From: M3007 sp043764095
GTDB taxonomy: Bacteria; Bacteroidota; Bacteroidia; Chitinophagales; Saprospiraceae
Assembly: GCA_043764095.1 (NCBI GenBank)
Contig: JAYUKX010000158.1
Location: 1 to 64,000, forward strand
Direction of reading: 5' to 3'
Length of the DNA stretch: 64,000 nucleotides
Part shown: in pieces, positions 44,706-53,645 of the stretch
Position numbering within the stretch: the first letter of the stretch is position 1
Layout: each line of letters begins with the position of its first letter
The notes under the pieces: model-generated
Told to the model about the DNA's origin: nothing
The model's input: the letters and a program-made list of their open reading frames with translations, nothing else
The model's database searches: none
Program-made: the position numbers and the translations under genes

Positions 44706-45554
44706 ATGAAAAAAATACTAGTTCCCATTGATTTTTCTGATGCCTCCATTGGAGCATTACAAGTGGCAGGACACTTGGCATTAAGTATTGGAGCGGAGAT
44801 TTCTTTGCTGTATGTAAACGAGATGGTACTTTATGTGCTACCCGTTTCGGAGTACGCCTACGGTGCCGCCGTAATTGATATGGATAATTACAACGAGCAA
44901 GCCTTGGATAAACTTCAGGAAATTAAATCTCGGTACTTCCACAAACCTGAATATAATGGGTTACACGCCAAATCCATCGTAAAAGATGGTAGTTTTGTCT
45001 CCATCGTAAAAGAAATGGTAGATGAAGAAGGCTATAATTTGATTGTGATGGGTACTTTGGGTGCCACTGGCTGGAAAGAAGCATTTATAGGGTCAAATAC
45101 CGAACGTGTTATTCGATATGCCAGTTGCCCCGTTTGGGTAATTCCCGAAGGTACTGAAAAACTAAACCTCAAAAAGATATTGGTTGCCTCTACCTTGAAA
45201 CCAAACCAACAAAAAATGTTTACCACAGTAAAAGAATTGCAGCAATGGTTTGATTTTGAGGTAGAAATCCTATACATGAATAACCCATTGCACGCCATGA
45301 CCCCAGAAAGTATTGAGGCCGAAAAAAATCATTTAATGCTACACACTGGTTTAAAGCATGTAAAACTGCATTCCATTGACCCAACCATTGATGAAGGGGT
45401 GTCTATACTGAATTATGCAAGGAAGACCAAAGCAGACCTTATCGTTATGGGTACACACCAACGTAAAGGACTATCGCACCTGATGTTTGGGAGCATTACC
45501 GAAGATGCCGCCAACCATACGCATATACCTGTTTTATCGGTTCCAATTGATTAG
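44706..45554 (+). CDS. Universal stress protein with two UspA domains
   Basis: 282 residues; two Usp domains (about 1-145 and 150-282). Domain 1 ends GTLGATGWKEAFIGSNTERVIRYASCPVWVIP, which has the nucleotide-binding G-x2-G-x9-G(S) pattern; domain 2 has GTHQRKGLSHLMFGSITEDAANHTHIPVLSVP. Tandem Usp proteins bind ATP/AMP and help survive energy or oxygen limitation; cytosolic. Preceded by a Crp/Fnr box at 44598-44609, which links it to the cbb3 cluster downstream. Confidence 0.93.
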   Translation: MKKILVPIDFSDASIGALQVAGHLALSIGAEISLLYVNEMVLYVLPVSEYAYGAAVIDMDNYNEQALDKLQEIKSRYFHKPEYNGLHAKSIVKDGSFVSIVKEMVDEEGYNLIVMGTLGATGWKEAFIGSNTERVIRYASCPVWVIPEGTEKLNLKKILVASTLKPNQQKMFTTVKELQQWFDFEVEILYMNNPLHAMTPESIEAEKNHLMLHTGLKHVKLHSIDPTIDEGVSILNYARKTKADLIVMGTHQRKGLSHLMFGSITEDAANHTHIPVLSVPID

Positions 45555-45695
45555 GTTATTGCGTAATGGAATAAAAAGAAATATGGGTTTCATGCGTTCA
45601 TTACACCGAAAAAAACATAAATTTGCGTTCTTATTTTACAATAATTCAAATAATGGGTTGGGTTTTGTAAATGCTTGAAAATCAATGGTTAATTA

Positions 45696-45728
45696 AGTGT
45701 CGGCGTGACTCAAACTCACGCCGACACT
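45696..45728. other. Perfect 13-bp hairpin upstream of the REC-Crp gene
   Basis: AGTGTCGGCGTGA/TCACGCCGACACT with a 7-base loop. No T run follows, so it is not a classic terminator. It lies 60 bp before the regulator start, either a leader structure or an operator. Confidence 0.55.
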
Positions 45729-45787
45729 CCACAACTATCTAAAAATCAATGCCTTAACCTAATACATTATTAGCATAAACAATTGAT

Positions 45788-46825
45788 ATGCATAAAATTT
45801 TAGTCATTGAAGATGCCGACTTTGTCAGGGAAAATCTTTCGGAAATATTGTCTTTGAACGGCTATGACGTGATAGAGGCCGCAAACGGAAAAATTGGGGT
45901 AGAAAAGGCATTGGCCCATATACCTGATTTGATTATTTGCGACGTAATGATGCCTGAATTAGACGGCTATGGGGTATTGCAAATTTTGGGCAATAACCAA
46001 AAAACAGCCGATATCCCATTCCTGTATTTAACAGCCAAAGCAGAAAAGGATGATTTTAGAAGGGGCATGTCTTTGGGGGCAGATGATTATATTTCAAAAC
46101 CTTTTGATGCCGCACAATTACTGCAAACGATCGAACGAAGGCTTAAAAAAAGCGAGCGACTGCGGCAAGCCTCCGCACCTAATGCAAAATTTGAAGGATT
46201 TGTGAATGAGGCCGCCGCTCTGGAATTATTGAATAATCTTTCCTTGAACCGCGAATTGCGGCATTACCAAAAAAAAGACCTGATTTTTGAAGAAGGAAAA
46301 TATCCAAAATTTTTATATTACCTTGAAAAAGGGGCAATCAAACTGTTCAAAACCAACGAAGATGGGCGTGAGTTTATCATTCGTATCGTCGCGCCCGGCG
46401 ATTTTTTAGGTTACCTACCCATTATTAAAAACGATACTTATAGCGAAAGTGCAGTTATTTTGGAACCTTCCGATATTCGGCTCATTCCAATTGACGATTT
46501 CCTAAAATTAGTATTTGGTAATAAAGACGTAAATGCCCGATTTATCAAATTACTCGCCAACCATGTCTCCGAACAAGAACAAATGCTCCTCAATTTGGCC
46601 TATAATTCGGTGAGAAAAAGAGTCGCCACGGCACTAATCGCTTTACAAGAACAGGGTAAAAGCGATATTCATTTGTTGCGCGACGACTTGGCTGCCGTAG
46701 TAGGTACAGCAAAAGAAACATTGGTGCGTACACTTTCCGATTTTAAATCTGAAGGGATGATTGATATCAAAGACGGACAGGTGATTATTCTAAAACCTGA
46801 AAAAATGAAGGACTTGCCAAATTAG
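45788..46825 (+). CDS. Response regulator fused to a Crp/Fnr DNA-binding domain
   Basis: 345 residues. Receiver domain (1-120): acidic pocket IEDAD, phosphoacceptor Asp52 in IICDVMMPELDGYG, Lys in YISKPFDAAQ. Cyclic-nucleotide-binding-like beta roll (about 145-265): FEEGKYPKFLYYLEKGAIKLF, VAPGDFLGYL. HTH_Crp (about 270-335) with recognition helix GTAKETLVRTLSDFKSEG, where Glu and Arg are at the positions that read TGA in Crp and Fnr. It lacks the Cys cluster of Fnr, so oxygen sensing would be indirect, probably by phosphorylation. It is the obvious candidate to bind the TGAY-N4-RTCA boxes around it. Confidence 0.93.
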   Translation: MHKILVIEDADFVRENLSEILSLNGYDVIEAANGKIGVEKALAHIPDLIICDVMMPELDGYGVLQILGNNQKTADIPFLYLTAKAEKDDFRRGMSLGADDYISKPFDAAQLLQTIERRLKKSERLRQASAPNAKFEGFVNEAAALELLNNLSLNRELRHYQKKDLIFEEGKYPKFLYYLEKGAIKLFKTNEDGREFIIRIVAPGDFLGYLPIIKNDTYSESAVILEPSDIRLIPIDDFLKLVFGNKDVNARFIKLLANHVSEQEQMLLNLAYNSVRKRVATALIALQEQGKSDIHLLRDDLAAVVGTAKETLVRTLSDFKSEGMIDIKDGQVIILKPEKMKDLPN

Positions 46826-46866
46826 GAAAGAAAAAGTGTACGGCTGTAAGAGTATTGATAAACATT

Positions 46867-46920
46867 GCTATGACTGATGATTTTGATCATTCATAGCATT
46901 TTTTTGTGGTGGTATTTTTG
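46867..46920 (+). promoter_or_regulatory. Crp/Fnr box nested in a hairpin, and promoter of ccoI
   Basis: TGAT-TTTG-ATCA (46878-46889) lies inside a larger inverted repeat GCTATGA...TCATAGC (46867-46897) followed by ATTTTTTTG, so the same DNA can be the terminator of the REC-Crp gene. The -7 element TATTTTTG (46913-46920) is perfect, and its last base is 36.5 bp from the box centre. The predicted transcript start, near 46927, is 14 bp before the ATG. Confidence 0.8.
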
Positions 46921-46940
46921 CATAAACATTCAATATCTCT

Positions 46941-49397
46941 ATGCAGCAGATATACACACGTCCGATAAACAACAACAACGTAGTGGCTAAGCAGCCTATT
47001 TGTTTTCATTGTCACGATACCTGTAACAATGACCATTTGTATTTGGAAGACAAATATTTTTGTTGTAATGGCTGTAAAATGGTATTTGAAATCCTGAATG
47101 CCAATAACCTATGCACCTATTACACACTGGATCCTACCGCCGGAAAATCATTAAAAGACAAGAAAAGCATCCCTTTATTTACCTATTTGGACGATCCCGA
47201 AGTACAAGAAAAACTGCTTACTTTTCGCAGCGATTCGGTAGCGCAAATCGAGTTTTACATCCCTCAAATGCACTGTGTTTCCTGTATTTGGCTGTTGGAG
47301 CATTTGAGCAAATTGGATCATGGTGTTACCCATGCACGGGTCAATTTTTATAAAAAAAAGGTACATATCCAATACGATCCGAGGCTTACTACTCTGAGTA
47401 AAATAGCCGCTACTTTGGCCGATATTGGATACAAACCAGAGATCAATCTGGCCGATATCGAAGACATAAAACCCAGTTCAACATCAAAAAAACTATCGCT
47501 CCAAATTGCCGTTGCAGGGTTTGCGGTGGGCAATATTATGCTCTTTAGTTTCCCCGAATATGTGGGTATGGATGCCGATCATTTCCGATTATATGCCAAT
47601 GTATTTGGTTATTTGAGCCTTGGATTGGCGTTACTGGTGTTGCTATTTAGTGCACGCGATTATTTTATTGCTGCTTACCAAGGCATATTACACCGCCGAC
47701 TAAACATCGAAATTCCGCTCTGTTTGGCTTTATTATCCTTGTTTTTGCGTAGTGTTTGGGAAATTACTACACATACTGGAGCAGGATATTTGGATTCCTT
47801 TGCCGGACTTACCTTTTTGTTGCTCATTGGTAAATGGTTTCAACAAAAAACTTGGAACCAATTATCGTTTGAACGCAATTACAAGTCTTATTTCCCCGTA
47901 TCGGCACTCCGTAAAGAGGGCCAAACAGAAACCGCTGTTTCCATTAATCGACTTGTTCCTGGGGATATTATTGTAGTAAAAAGCCAAGAAATTATTCCGG
48001 CAGACGGACTGCTACTCAAAGGATCAGCGCTGATTGATTATAGTTTTATCACTGGCGAATCAGTGCCCGTGCTGGTCAGTAGCGGCGAGCGTATTTTTGC
48101 AGGAGGTAAACAAATGGGTGCAAGTATCGAACTTTCGCTTACGCATCCCGCATCACAAAGCCATTTGACCCAGTTATGGAACAACGAAGCATTTAAACGC
48201 ACCGATACACCCAATGGATCGGTACGTTCATTGGCCGATCAGGCCGGTTGGTTCTTCTCTTGGGTGATTCTATTGGTGGGCGGAAGCGCATTGGGTTACT
48301 GGTGGCTGGTGCGCGGAGATGTACCTACTGCGATCAATGCGTTTACGGCGGTGATGATCGTTGCGTGTCCGTGTACCATTGCGTTGTCTATTCCTTTTAC
48401 GATGGGCAATATTTTGCGCATACTTGGACGGCACCGCTTTTATTTAAAAAACAACGAAGCGGTGGAAGCCTTATCTGCTTTTGACGCGGTGGCTTTTGAC
48501 AAAACTGGTACGATTTCGAGCCTTAGCCAAGAGCATATTGCCTTTGTTGGTCTGGAATTGGACCAAACGGCTAAAACATTGATCAAATCATTGACCTACC
48601 ATTCGACACATCCCTTGAGCCGTAAGATATGTGCTACTATGCCTGATATAAAGGTAGCGGCAGTGGATCAATTTGAAGAAATACCGGGTTATGGTATTTC
48701 AGGTATTGTGCTGGACCACCGCGTTAAAGTGGGTTCAGCCAGTTTTGTGGGTGTGAAAAACAACCAAAAAAGTGGTGTTTTTGTAGCCATTGATGATTTA
48801 ATAATACTGGGCTATTTTGATATAAAAAACCATTATCGAATTGGGTTACAAACCGTATTGGAGTTTTTCAGAAAAACAAAAAAGGTGCAAAAAGCACCCA
48901 ATCCAATATACCTACTCTCTGGTGATCAAGACCAAGAAATGATGGCTTTGTTACCATTTTTCCCCGATAAAAACACGATGCACTTTCAACTTAATCCGCA
49001 GGAAAAACTAGATTTTATCAAAAATTTACAAGAAAAAGGGCAAAATATACTTTTCCTTGGCGATGGTTTGAATGATGCAGGGGCACTACGACAAAGCAAT
49101 ATGGGTATCGTGGTATCGGAAAACACCAACAATTTCACCCCAGCCAGCGATGCTATTTTGGATGCGCGGGCTTTTGAGCAATTACCTCAATTTATCCAAT
49201 TGGCTAGGTCGGGCGTTTCCATTGTTCAGTACTCGTATGGTGTTGCGGTGCTGTACAATATTATTGGTTTGAGTTATGCCGTTGGTGGCCACCTCTCCCC
49301 GTTGGTTGCGGCTATTTTAATGCCGATCAGTTCTGTTTCCATCGTTCTTTTTGGAGTGGGAATGGGTAATTTGAAAGCTAAAAGATTAAAGTTATGA
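46941..49397 (+). CDS. ccoI: Copper-translocating P-type ATPase for cbb3 oxidase assembly (CcoI/FixI type)
   Basis: 818 residues. Residues about 20-62 carry a Cys-rich metal-binding domain (CFHCHDTC, FCCNGC) typical of CcoI-like ATPases. An HMA domain with MHCVSC (about 112-117) follows. Eight membrane helices; TGES in the actuator domain; VACPCTIALS supplies the intramembrane CPC; phosphorylation motif DKTGT (Asp about 519); hinge GDGLNDAG. It exports copper to the periplasm for the CuB site of cbb3 oxidase. Its stop overlaps the start of the PAS kinase (ATGA). Preceded by a Crp/Fnr box. Confidence 0.93.
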   Translation: MQQIYTRPINNNNVVAKQPICFHCHDTCNNDHLYLEDKYFCCNGCKMVFEILNANNLCTYYTLDPTAGKSLKDKKSIPLFTYLDDPEVQEKLLTFRSDSVAQIEFYIPQMHCVSCIWLLEHLSKLDHGVTHARVNFYKKKVHIQYDPRLTTLSKIAATLADIGYKPEINLADIEDIKPSSTSKKLSLQIAVAGFAVGNIMLFSFPEYVGMDADHFRLYANVFGYLSLGLALLVLLFSARDYFIAAYQGILHRRLNIEIPLCLALLSLFLRSVWEITTHTGAGYLDSFAGLTFLLLIGKWFQQKTWNQLSFERNYKSYFPVSALRKEGQTETAVSINRLVPGDIIVVKSQEIIPADGLLLKGSALIDYSFITGESVPVLVSSGERIFAGGKQMGASIELSLTHPASQSHLTQLWNNEAFKRTDTPNGSVRSLADQAGWFFSWVILLVGGSALGYWWLVRGDVPTAINAFTAVMIVACPCTIALSIPFTMGNILRILGRHRFYLKNNEAVEALSAFDAVAFDKTGTISSLSQEHIAFVGLELDQTAKTLIKSLTYHSTHPLSRKICATMPDIKVAAVDQFEEIPGYGISGIVLDHRVKVGSASFVGVKNNQKSGVFVAIDDLIILGYFDIKNHYRIGLQTVLEFFRKTKKVQKAPNPIYLLSGDQDQEMMALLPFFPDKNTMHFQLNPQEKLDFIKNLQEKGQNILFLGDGLNDAGALRQSNMGIVVSENTNNFTPASDAILDARAFEQLPQFIQLARSGVSIVQYSYGVAVLYNIIGLSYAVGGHLSPLVAAILMPISSVSIVLFGVGMGNLKAKRLKL

Positions 49398-50596
49398 TAC
49401 AATCTACATTTGAAACCTTATTTCAACATGCCCCCAACGGCATTATTTTGACCGACGATAAAGGGCTAATACTCAGGGTCAATCTGTCGTTGGAAGTATT
49501 ATTTGGTTATAACACAGGCGGATTGATAGGCAGCAATATTGAATCCCTTATTCCACCTCGTTTTGCCCCTGAAGATGATATAATTAAAGGCATATCTCAT
49601 GCGTCAACACATGCGGCATTAGGGTCATTAGAACTCACTGGATTTAAAAAAGACGGTACGGAGATAGCGGTAGAAATTAGTCTGAGTCCATTCGAAACCC
49701 CAGAAGGGGTGTTTGTGATTGCATTTGTCCTGGACAATACGTTCCGTAAAAACTACGAATATTCCATATTGCAGCAAAAACAAGCCTTATCCACCCTGAG
49801 TTTGGAGTTAAAAAATGCCAATACTGATTTGGAAAGTAATGTAAAGGCTCGGACATTGGAGTTGGAACAAACAAAAATTGAATTGCTCGACGCGCTGTCG
49901 AAAGAAACTGCATTGGATAACCTAAAAAAGCGTTTTATCAATGTCACTTCGCACGAATTTAGGACACCACTGACGACCGTTTTGTCTTCCGGTTCATTGA
50001 TTGAGCAGTATGCCGAACGCCAAGATTTTAATAAAATAAAAAAACACACAGCACGGATAAAAGAGGCCGTCAATGAACTAAGTAATATCCTCAACGAGTT
50101 TCTATCGCTGGAACAACTCGAAGATGGGCTGGTTACGGTAAAAACGGAAGTTGTTGATGTGGAATCTTGTATAGCCGAATTGACCCAATCTATGCAATAC
50201 CTCTTAAAAAAAGACCAAGTTTTCGAATTGGTGCATGAAGGCCAAAGCACCGTTCATATAGATAGCAAACTGGTGCAATCTATCTTACGGCATTTAATCT
50301 CAAATGCGATTAAATACGCCCCAGAAAACAGTACAATTACGATAAAAAGTATTGCATCCGATAAAGATATTTTCTTAGATGTGCAAGACAAAGGCATAGG
50401 GATACCGCTGGACGAGCAGCAGCATTTATTTGATCGTTTTTTTAGGGCCAGCAATGTGGTGAATAGTACACAAGGCACCGGATTGGGGCTTTATATCGTT
50501 CAAAAATACGTTGAATTACTCGGTGGCAAGGTAAGTTTTGAAAGTATGGAAGGAATGGGCAGTTCTTTTTGGGTAGATTTACCATTGAAAGTATAA
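49394..50596 (+). CDS. PAS-domain sensor histidine kinase
   Basis: 400 residues, no membrane helix, so cytosolic. PAS domain (about 1-115, starting FETLFQHAPNGIILTDDKGLILRVN), coiled coil (about 125-175), HisKA with the phospho-His in TSHEFRTPLTTVL, HATPase with HLISNAIKYAPEN, DVQDKGIGIP and GTGLGLYIV. The PAS resembles FixL, but Asp stands where FixL has its heme-ligand His (in the LIPPRFAPEDD segment), so heme binding is not supported. It overlaps ccoI by ATGA and may phosphorylate the REC-Crp regulator at 45788-46825 (inference). Confidence 0.9.
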   Translation: MIQSTFETLFQHAPNGIILTDDKGLILRVNLSLEVLFGYNTGGLIGSNIESLIPPRFAPEDDIIKGISHASTHAALGSLELTGFKKDGTEIAVEISLSPFETPEGVFVIAFVLDNTFRKNYEYSILQQKQALSTLSLELKNANTDLESNVKARTLELEQTKIELLDALSKETALDNLKKRFINVTSHEFRTPLTTVLSSGSLIEQYAERQDFNKIKKHTARIKEAVNELSNILNEFLSLEQLEDGLVTVKTEVVDVESCIAELTQSMQYLLKKDQVFELVHEGQSTVHIDSKLVQSILRHLISNAIKYAPENSTITIKSIASDKDIFLDVQDKGIGIPLDEQQHLFDRFFRASNVVNSTQGTGLGLYIVQKYVELLGGKVSFESMEGMGSSFWVDLPLKV

Positions 50597-50599
50597 CGA

Positions 50600-51010
50600 T
50601 CAATCCTGCTCCCTGTAATCCAAAGGATCAACGATGGGTTGTTGGTATACTTCTTCTGAAAACGCTTTTTCTGTTTGTTCATCCAAAGTAAGGTGATCGG
50701 ATACCGTTGTTTCGAGCCAGGTATTACCCGATTTTCGGAATATCTGGACGTGTAGCCCAGAGATTTCCTCCACCATCTTTTCTACTTCAAAAGTTTTCAT
50801 GTGCGGCTCAATAGCCAATAGACATTCTTCTTTGAAGCCTGCCAAATCGCCCAATAGTTTGCTGCGATCAGTGATCATAAATTTAGCATTATTAGCGCCA
50901 CCATCTTTGTGTGTTTTGGTAAAAAATACAATTTTCAGAAAAGGGAAACTAGCATTAAAGTCATCTTGTGCTGCTGCTACAGTGTGTGATTTTAGAATGG
51001 ATAATTGCAT
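50600..51010 (-). CDS. Hypothetical small cytosolic protein, divergent from ccoS
   Basis: From ATG 51008-51010 (MQLSILKSHTVAAAQDDFNASFPFLKIVFF) 136 residues; the frame is open eight codons further. No signal or membrane helix. It has a mixed alpha/beta pattern with HVQIFRKSGNTWLETT near 95 and an acidic C-terminus with PIVDPLDYREQD. I do not recognise the family. It is divergent from the cbb3 operon and shares the intergenic region with it: a -7-like sequence on the minus strand at 51032-51039 and a degenerate Crp/Fnr box (51064-51075, TAAT-AAAA-GTCA) suggest co-regulation. It is convergent with the PAS kinase. Confidence 0.75.
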   Translation of the reverse strand: MQLSILKSHTVAAAQDDFNASFPFLKIVFFTKTHKDGGANNAKFMITDRSKLLGDLAGFKEECLLAIEPHMKTFEVEKMVEEISGLHVQIFRKSGNTWLETTVSDHLTLDEQTEKAFSEEVYQQPIVDPLDYREQD

Positions 51011-51063
51011 GGTATATCTGTTTTTATACCACAAAGATGCATAGCCTACACACTACTCAACAC

Positions 51064-51128
51064 TAATAAAAGTCAATCGGCAAGGTGATTTCTGTCATTT
51101 CTCACCATGATCTTTACACTGACATTTG
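51064..51128 (+). promoter_or_regulatory. Crp/Fnr box and promoter of the cco operon
   Basis: TGAT-TTCT-GTCA at 51086-51097; the -7-like element GACATTTG (51121-51128, one mismatch) ends exactly 36.5 bp from the box centre. A second degenerate box TAAT-AAAA-GTCA at 51064-51075 sits nearer the divergent gene. Confidence 0.7.
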
Positions 51129-51159
51129 CACCGGGTTCAACAATGGGCCATACGGAATT

Positions 51160-51342
51160 ATGAAGATCATGTTATTTCTAATCATAGTAAGCCTTCTATT
51201 AGCCTTGGGCTTTTTGGTGGCATTTATCCTTGCAACCAAGGATGGTCAATTTGAAGACGAATACACACCTTCTGTTCGGATGCTATTTGATGACGAATTA
51301 GAAGCCAACAAAACCGAAACAACAACGAAAAGTGATACGTAG
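51160..51342 (+). CDS. ccoS: cbb3-type cytochrome oxidase assembly protein CcoS
   Basis: From ATG 51160 (MKIMLFLIIVSLLLALGFLVAFILATKDGQFED is split across the helix) 60 residues, the normal size. One membrane helix (about 3-24), followed by the family motif KDGQFEDEYTPSVRML. CcoS is needed to insert heme b and CuB into CcoN. The frame open from 51085 lies upstream of the predicted transcript start and is not used. First gene of the cco operon. Confidence 0.92.
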   Translation: MKIMLFLIIVSLLLALGFLVAFILATKDGQFEDEYTPSVRMLFDDELEANKTETTTKSDT

Positions 51343-51391
51343 GGACGATGAAACAAGAACGTCCCTAGGGACGCGCAAACGACGTTCCTTA
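51341..51391. repeat. Short palindromic element, possible remnant of the 163-bp repeat
   Basis: AGGGACG (51341-51347) pairs with CGTCCCT (51360-51366), which is directly followed by AGGGACG again, giving a perfect 14-bp palindrome at 51360-51373. The left end (AGGGACGATGAAACAA) and the right end (CGTTCCTTA at 51383-51391) resemble the ends of the dispersed repeat, with the core missing. It lies between ccoS and ccoNO. Confidence 0.4.
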
Positions 51392-51415
51392 ACAAAAATC
51401 AACAATTTAACGTGT

Positions 51416-53533
51416 ATGGAAAAATTTAATTACGACAACAAAATTACCCGAGCCTTTGGCGTTGCAGCATTCGTTTGGGGAATGGTTGGGATGCTTGTAG
51501 GTCTGATCCTTGCTTTCCAACTTATTTATCCCAATCTGAATTTTGGCCCTTGGCTTACATTTGGTCGATTAAGGCCATTGCATACCAATGCAGTAATATT
51601 TGCCTTTGTGGGCAATGGCATATTCATGGGTGTTTATTACTCACTCCAACGGCTGCTGAAAGCCCGTATTTGGAGCGACAAACTATCTTGGATTCATTTT
51701 TATGGTTGGCAAATTATTATTTTATGCGCAGCCTATACCCTCCCGATGGGTATGACAACGAGTTCGGAATACGCAGAATTAATATGGCCTATTGATTTGT
51801 TAATTACGCTAGTATGGGTAGTTTTTGGGATCAATATGTTTGGTACCATCCTCACGCGGCGCGAGCACCACTTGTACGTTGCGATCTGGTTTTATATTGC
51901 CACTTGGGTTACGGTAGCGGTATTGCATATTGTACGCAGCCTTGAGGTACCTGTTTCATTTACAGAGAGTTACCCTGTTTTTACGGGCGTTCAAGATGCG
52001 TTGGTACAATGGTGGTATGGTCATAATGCGGTTGCGTTTTTCCTTACCACACCGTATTTGGGTATGATGTATTACTTTTTGCCCAAAGCGGCCAATCGGC
52101 CAGTATTCTCGTATAAACTATCCATTATCCACTTTTGGGCATTGATATTTATCTATATTTGGGCTGGTCCGCACCATTTATTATATACTTCATTGCCCGA
52201 TTGGGTGCAATCATTGGGAACGGTATTTTCCATTATGTTGCTGGCTCCATCGTGGGGCGGTATGCTCAATGGCTTGCTTACGCTGCGAGGCGCATGGGAC
52301 AGGGTACAACAAGATCCTGTACTAAAATTTATGGTAGTGGCGGTAACGGCTTACGGTATGGCTACTTTTGAAGGCCCTATGTTGTCGATTAAATCGGTAA
52401 ATGCCATTAGCCACTTTACCGATTGGACGATTGCTCACGTACATGTAGGTGCATTGGGCTGGAATGGTTTCCTCACCTTTGGCGTACTGTATTGGTTATG
52501 GCCACGGATGTACCGCACACAATTATACTCTGTAAAACTGGCCAATGCCCACTTCTGGGTAGGTACAATTGGTATATTGGTCTATGCCGTACCGCTTTAT
52601 TGGGCAGGATGGACACAAGCCTTGATGTGGAAAGAATTTACACCAGAAGGCACACTTGCATGGGGTAATTTTTTGGATACCGTAAAACAAATACTCCCGA
52701 TGTATGCCATGCGTACGGTAGGCGGAAGTCTATATTTTATTGGGACAATCATTGGGGTGTACAACTTGGTTAAAACCGCACAACAAGGTAGTTTCTTAGC
52801 CGATGAAGCGGCAGAAGCACCAGCAAGAATCAGCAAAAACACACCTTTATTGGCTGGCGAGCATTGGCACAGGTGGATCGAAAGCCGACCATTACAAATG
52901 TTACTTTGGAGTACTGTACTCATAGCCATTGGTGGTATTATCCAAATTGTGCCTATGGTATTTATTGAAAGTCAGATCCCTAAAATATCAACGGTTAAAC
53001 CTTATACACCGCTTGAACTAACAGGGCGCAGCATTTATATCCAAGAAGGTTGCGTGGGTTGTCACTCTCAACAAATCAGGCCGTTCCGCGATGAAACGGA
53101 GCGTTACGGTGAGTATTCAAAATCGGGGGAATATATTTATGATCGTCCATTCCTTTGGGGTAGTAAGCGCACCGGTCCTGATCTATGGCGCGAAGGCGCG
53201 AAATATCCCGATAGTTGGCACTACAACCACATGATCGAGCCCACTTCCATGTCGCCGGGATCTATCATGCCTGCTTATCCGCATTTATCCGAACAAGTCA
53301 TCATTTGGGGCGATATACCTTCAAGAATAAAGGTACTCCAGCAACTCGGCACGCCTTATCCAAAAGGTTTTGACCGCGAGGCTGTTGCGGATGCTCAAAA
53401 TCAAGCGCGGGGTATCGCTAAAAAATTGGCGGAAGAAGGGGTACAAGATACCAACTTGGAGGACAAAGAAATCATCGCTCTGATTGCCTATTTGCAGCGT
53501 TTGGGCACCGATATTAAGGTTAAAAATAAATAA
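51416..53533 (+). CDS. ccoNO: Fused cbb3 cytochrome oxidase subunits I and II (CcoN-CcoO)
   Basis: 705 residues from ATG 51416 (MEKFNYDNKI). The CcoN part (about 1-470) has twelve or so helices with heme and CuB ligands visible in RPLHTNAVIF, WWYGHNAVAF, WAGPHHLLY and IAHVHVGALGW. The CcoO part (about 505-705) has a helix and a mono-heme c domain: CVGCH (about 570) and the Met ligand in SPGSIMPAY. It reduces O2 to water at very low oxygen and pumps protons. CcoN and CcoO are separate genes in Proteobacteria; the fusion is common in Bacteroidota. ccoQ and ccoP follow. Confidence 0.95.
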   Translation: MEKFNYDNKITRAFGVAAFVWGMVGMLVGLILAFQLIYPNLNFGPWLTFGRLRPLHTNAVIFAFVGNGIFMGVYYSLQRLLKARIWSDKLSWIHFYGWQIIILCAAYTLPMGMTTSSEYAELIWPIDLLITLVWVVFGINMFGTILTRREHHLYVAIWFYIATWVTVAVLHIVRSLEVPVSFTESYPVFTGVQDALVQWWYGHNAVAFFLTTPYLGMMYYFLPKAANRPVFSYKLSIIHFWALIFIYIWAGPHHLLYTSLPDWVQSLGTVFSIMLLAPSWGGMLNGLLTLRGAWDRVQQDPVLKFMVVAVTAYGMATFEGPMLSIKSVNAISHFTDWTIAHVHVGALGWNGFLTFGVLYWLWPRMYRTQLYSVKLANAHFWVGTIGILVYAVPLYWAGWTQALMWKEFTPEGTLAWGNFLDTVKQILPMYAMRTVGGSLYFIGTIIGVYNLVKTAQQGSFLADEAAEAPARISKNTPLLAGEHWHRWIESRPLQMLLWSTVLIAIGGIIQIVPMVFIESQIPKISTVKPYTPLELTGRSIYIQEGCVGCHSQQIRPFRDETERYGEYSKSGEYIYDRPFLWGSKRTGPDLWREGAKYPDSWHYNHMIEPTSMSPGSIMPAYPHLSEQVIIWGDIPSRIKVLQQLGTPYPKGFDREAVADAQNQARGIAKKLAEEGVQDTNLEDKEIIALIAYLQRLGTDIKVKNK

Positions 53534-53645
53534 TATACTGTCATGCTTTATGCTCTTGGTGTGTGGCGCCCGAAGCCTTACATCGCTTTGGATGCTGCTG
53601 CCAGGAGTATAACCAATAACAACACCCATCATAACAACATTCATC

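Noticed and set aside
45675..45685. TTGA-AAA-TCAA upstream of the REC-Crp gene as a further Crp/Fnr box
   Set aside because: The half sites are 3 bp apart rather than the 6 bp between TTGA and TCAA required in the other sites.
45788..46825. Classical Fnr with an oxygen-labile iron-sulfur cluster
   Set aside because: No N-terminal or central Cys cluster; a receiver domain is present instead.
49394..49740. Heme-binding FixL PAS domain
   Set aside because: The proximal His of FixL is replaced by Asp in the aligned position, so oxygen sensing by heme is not supported.
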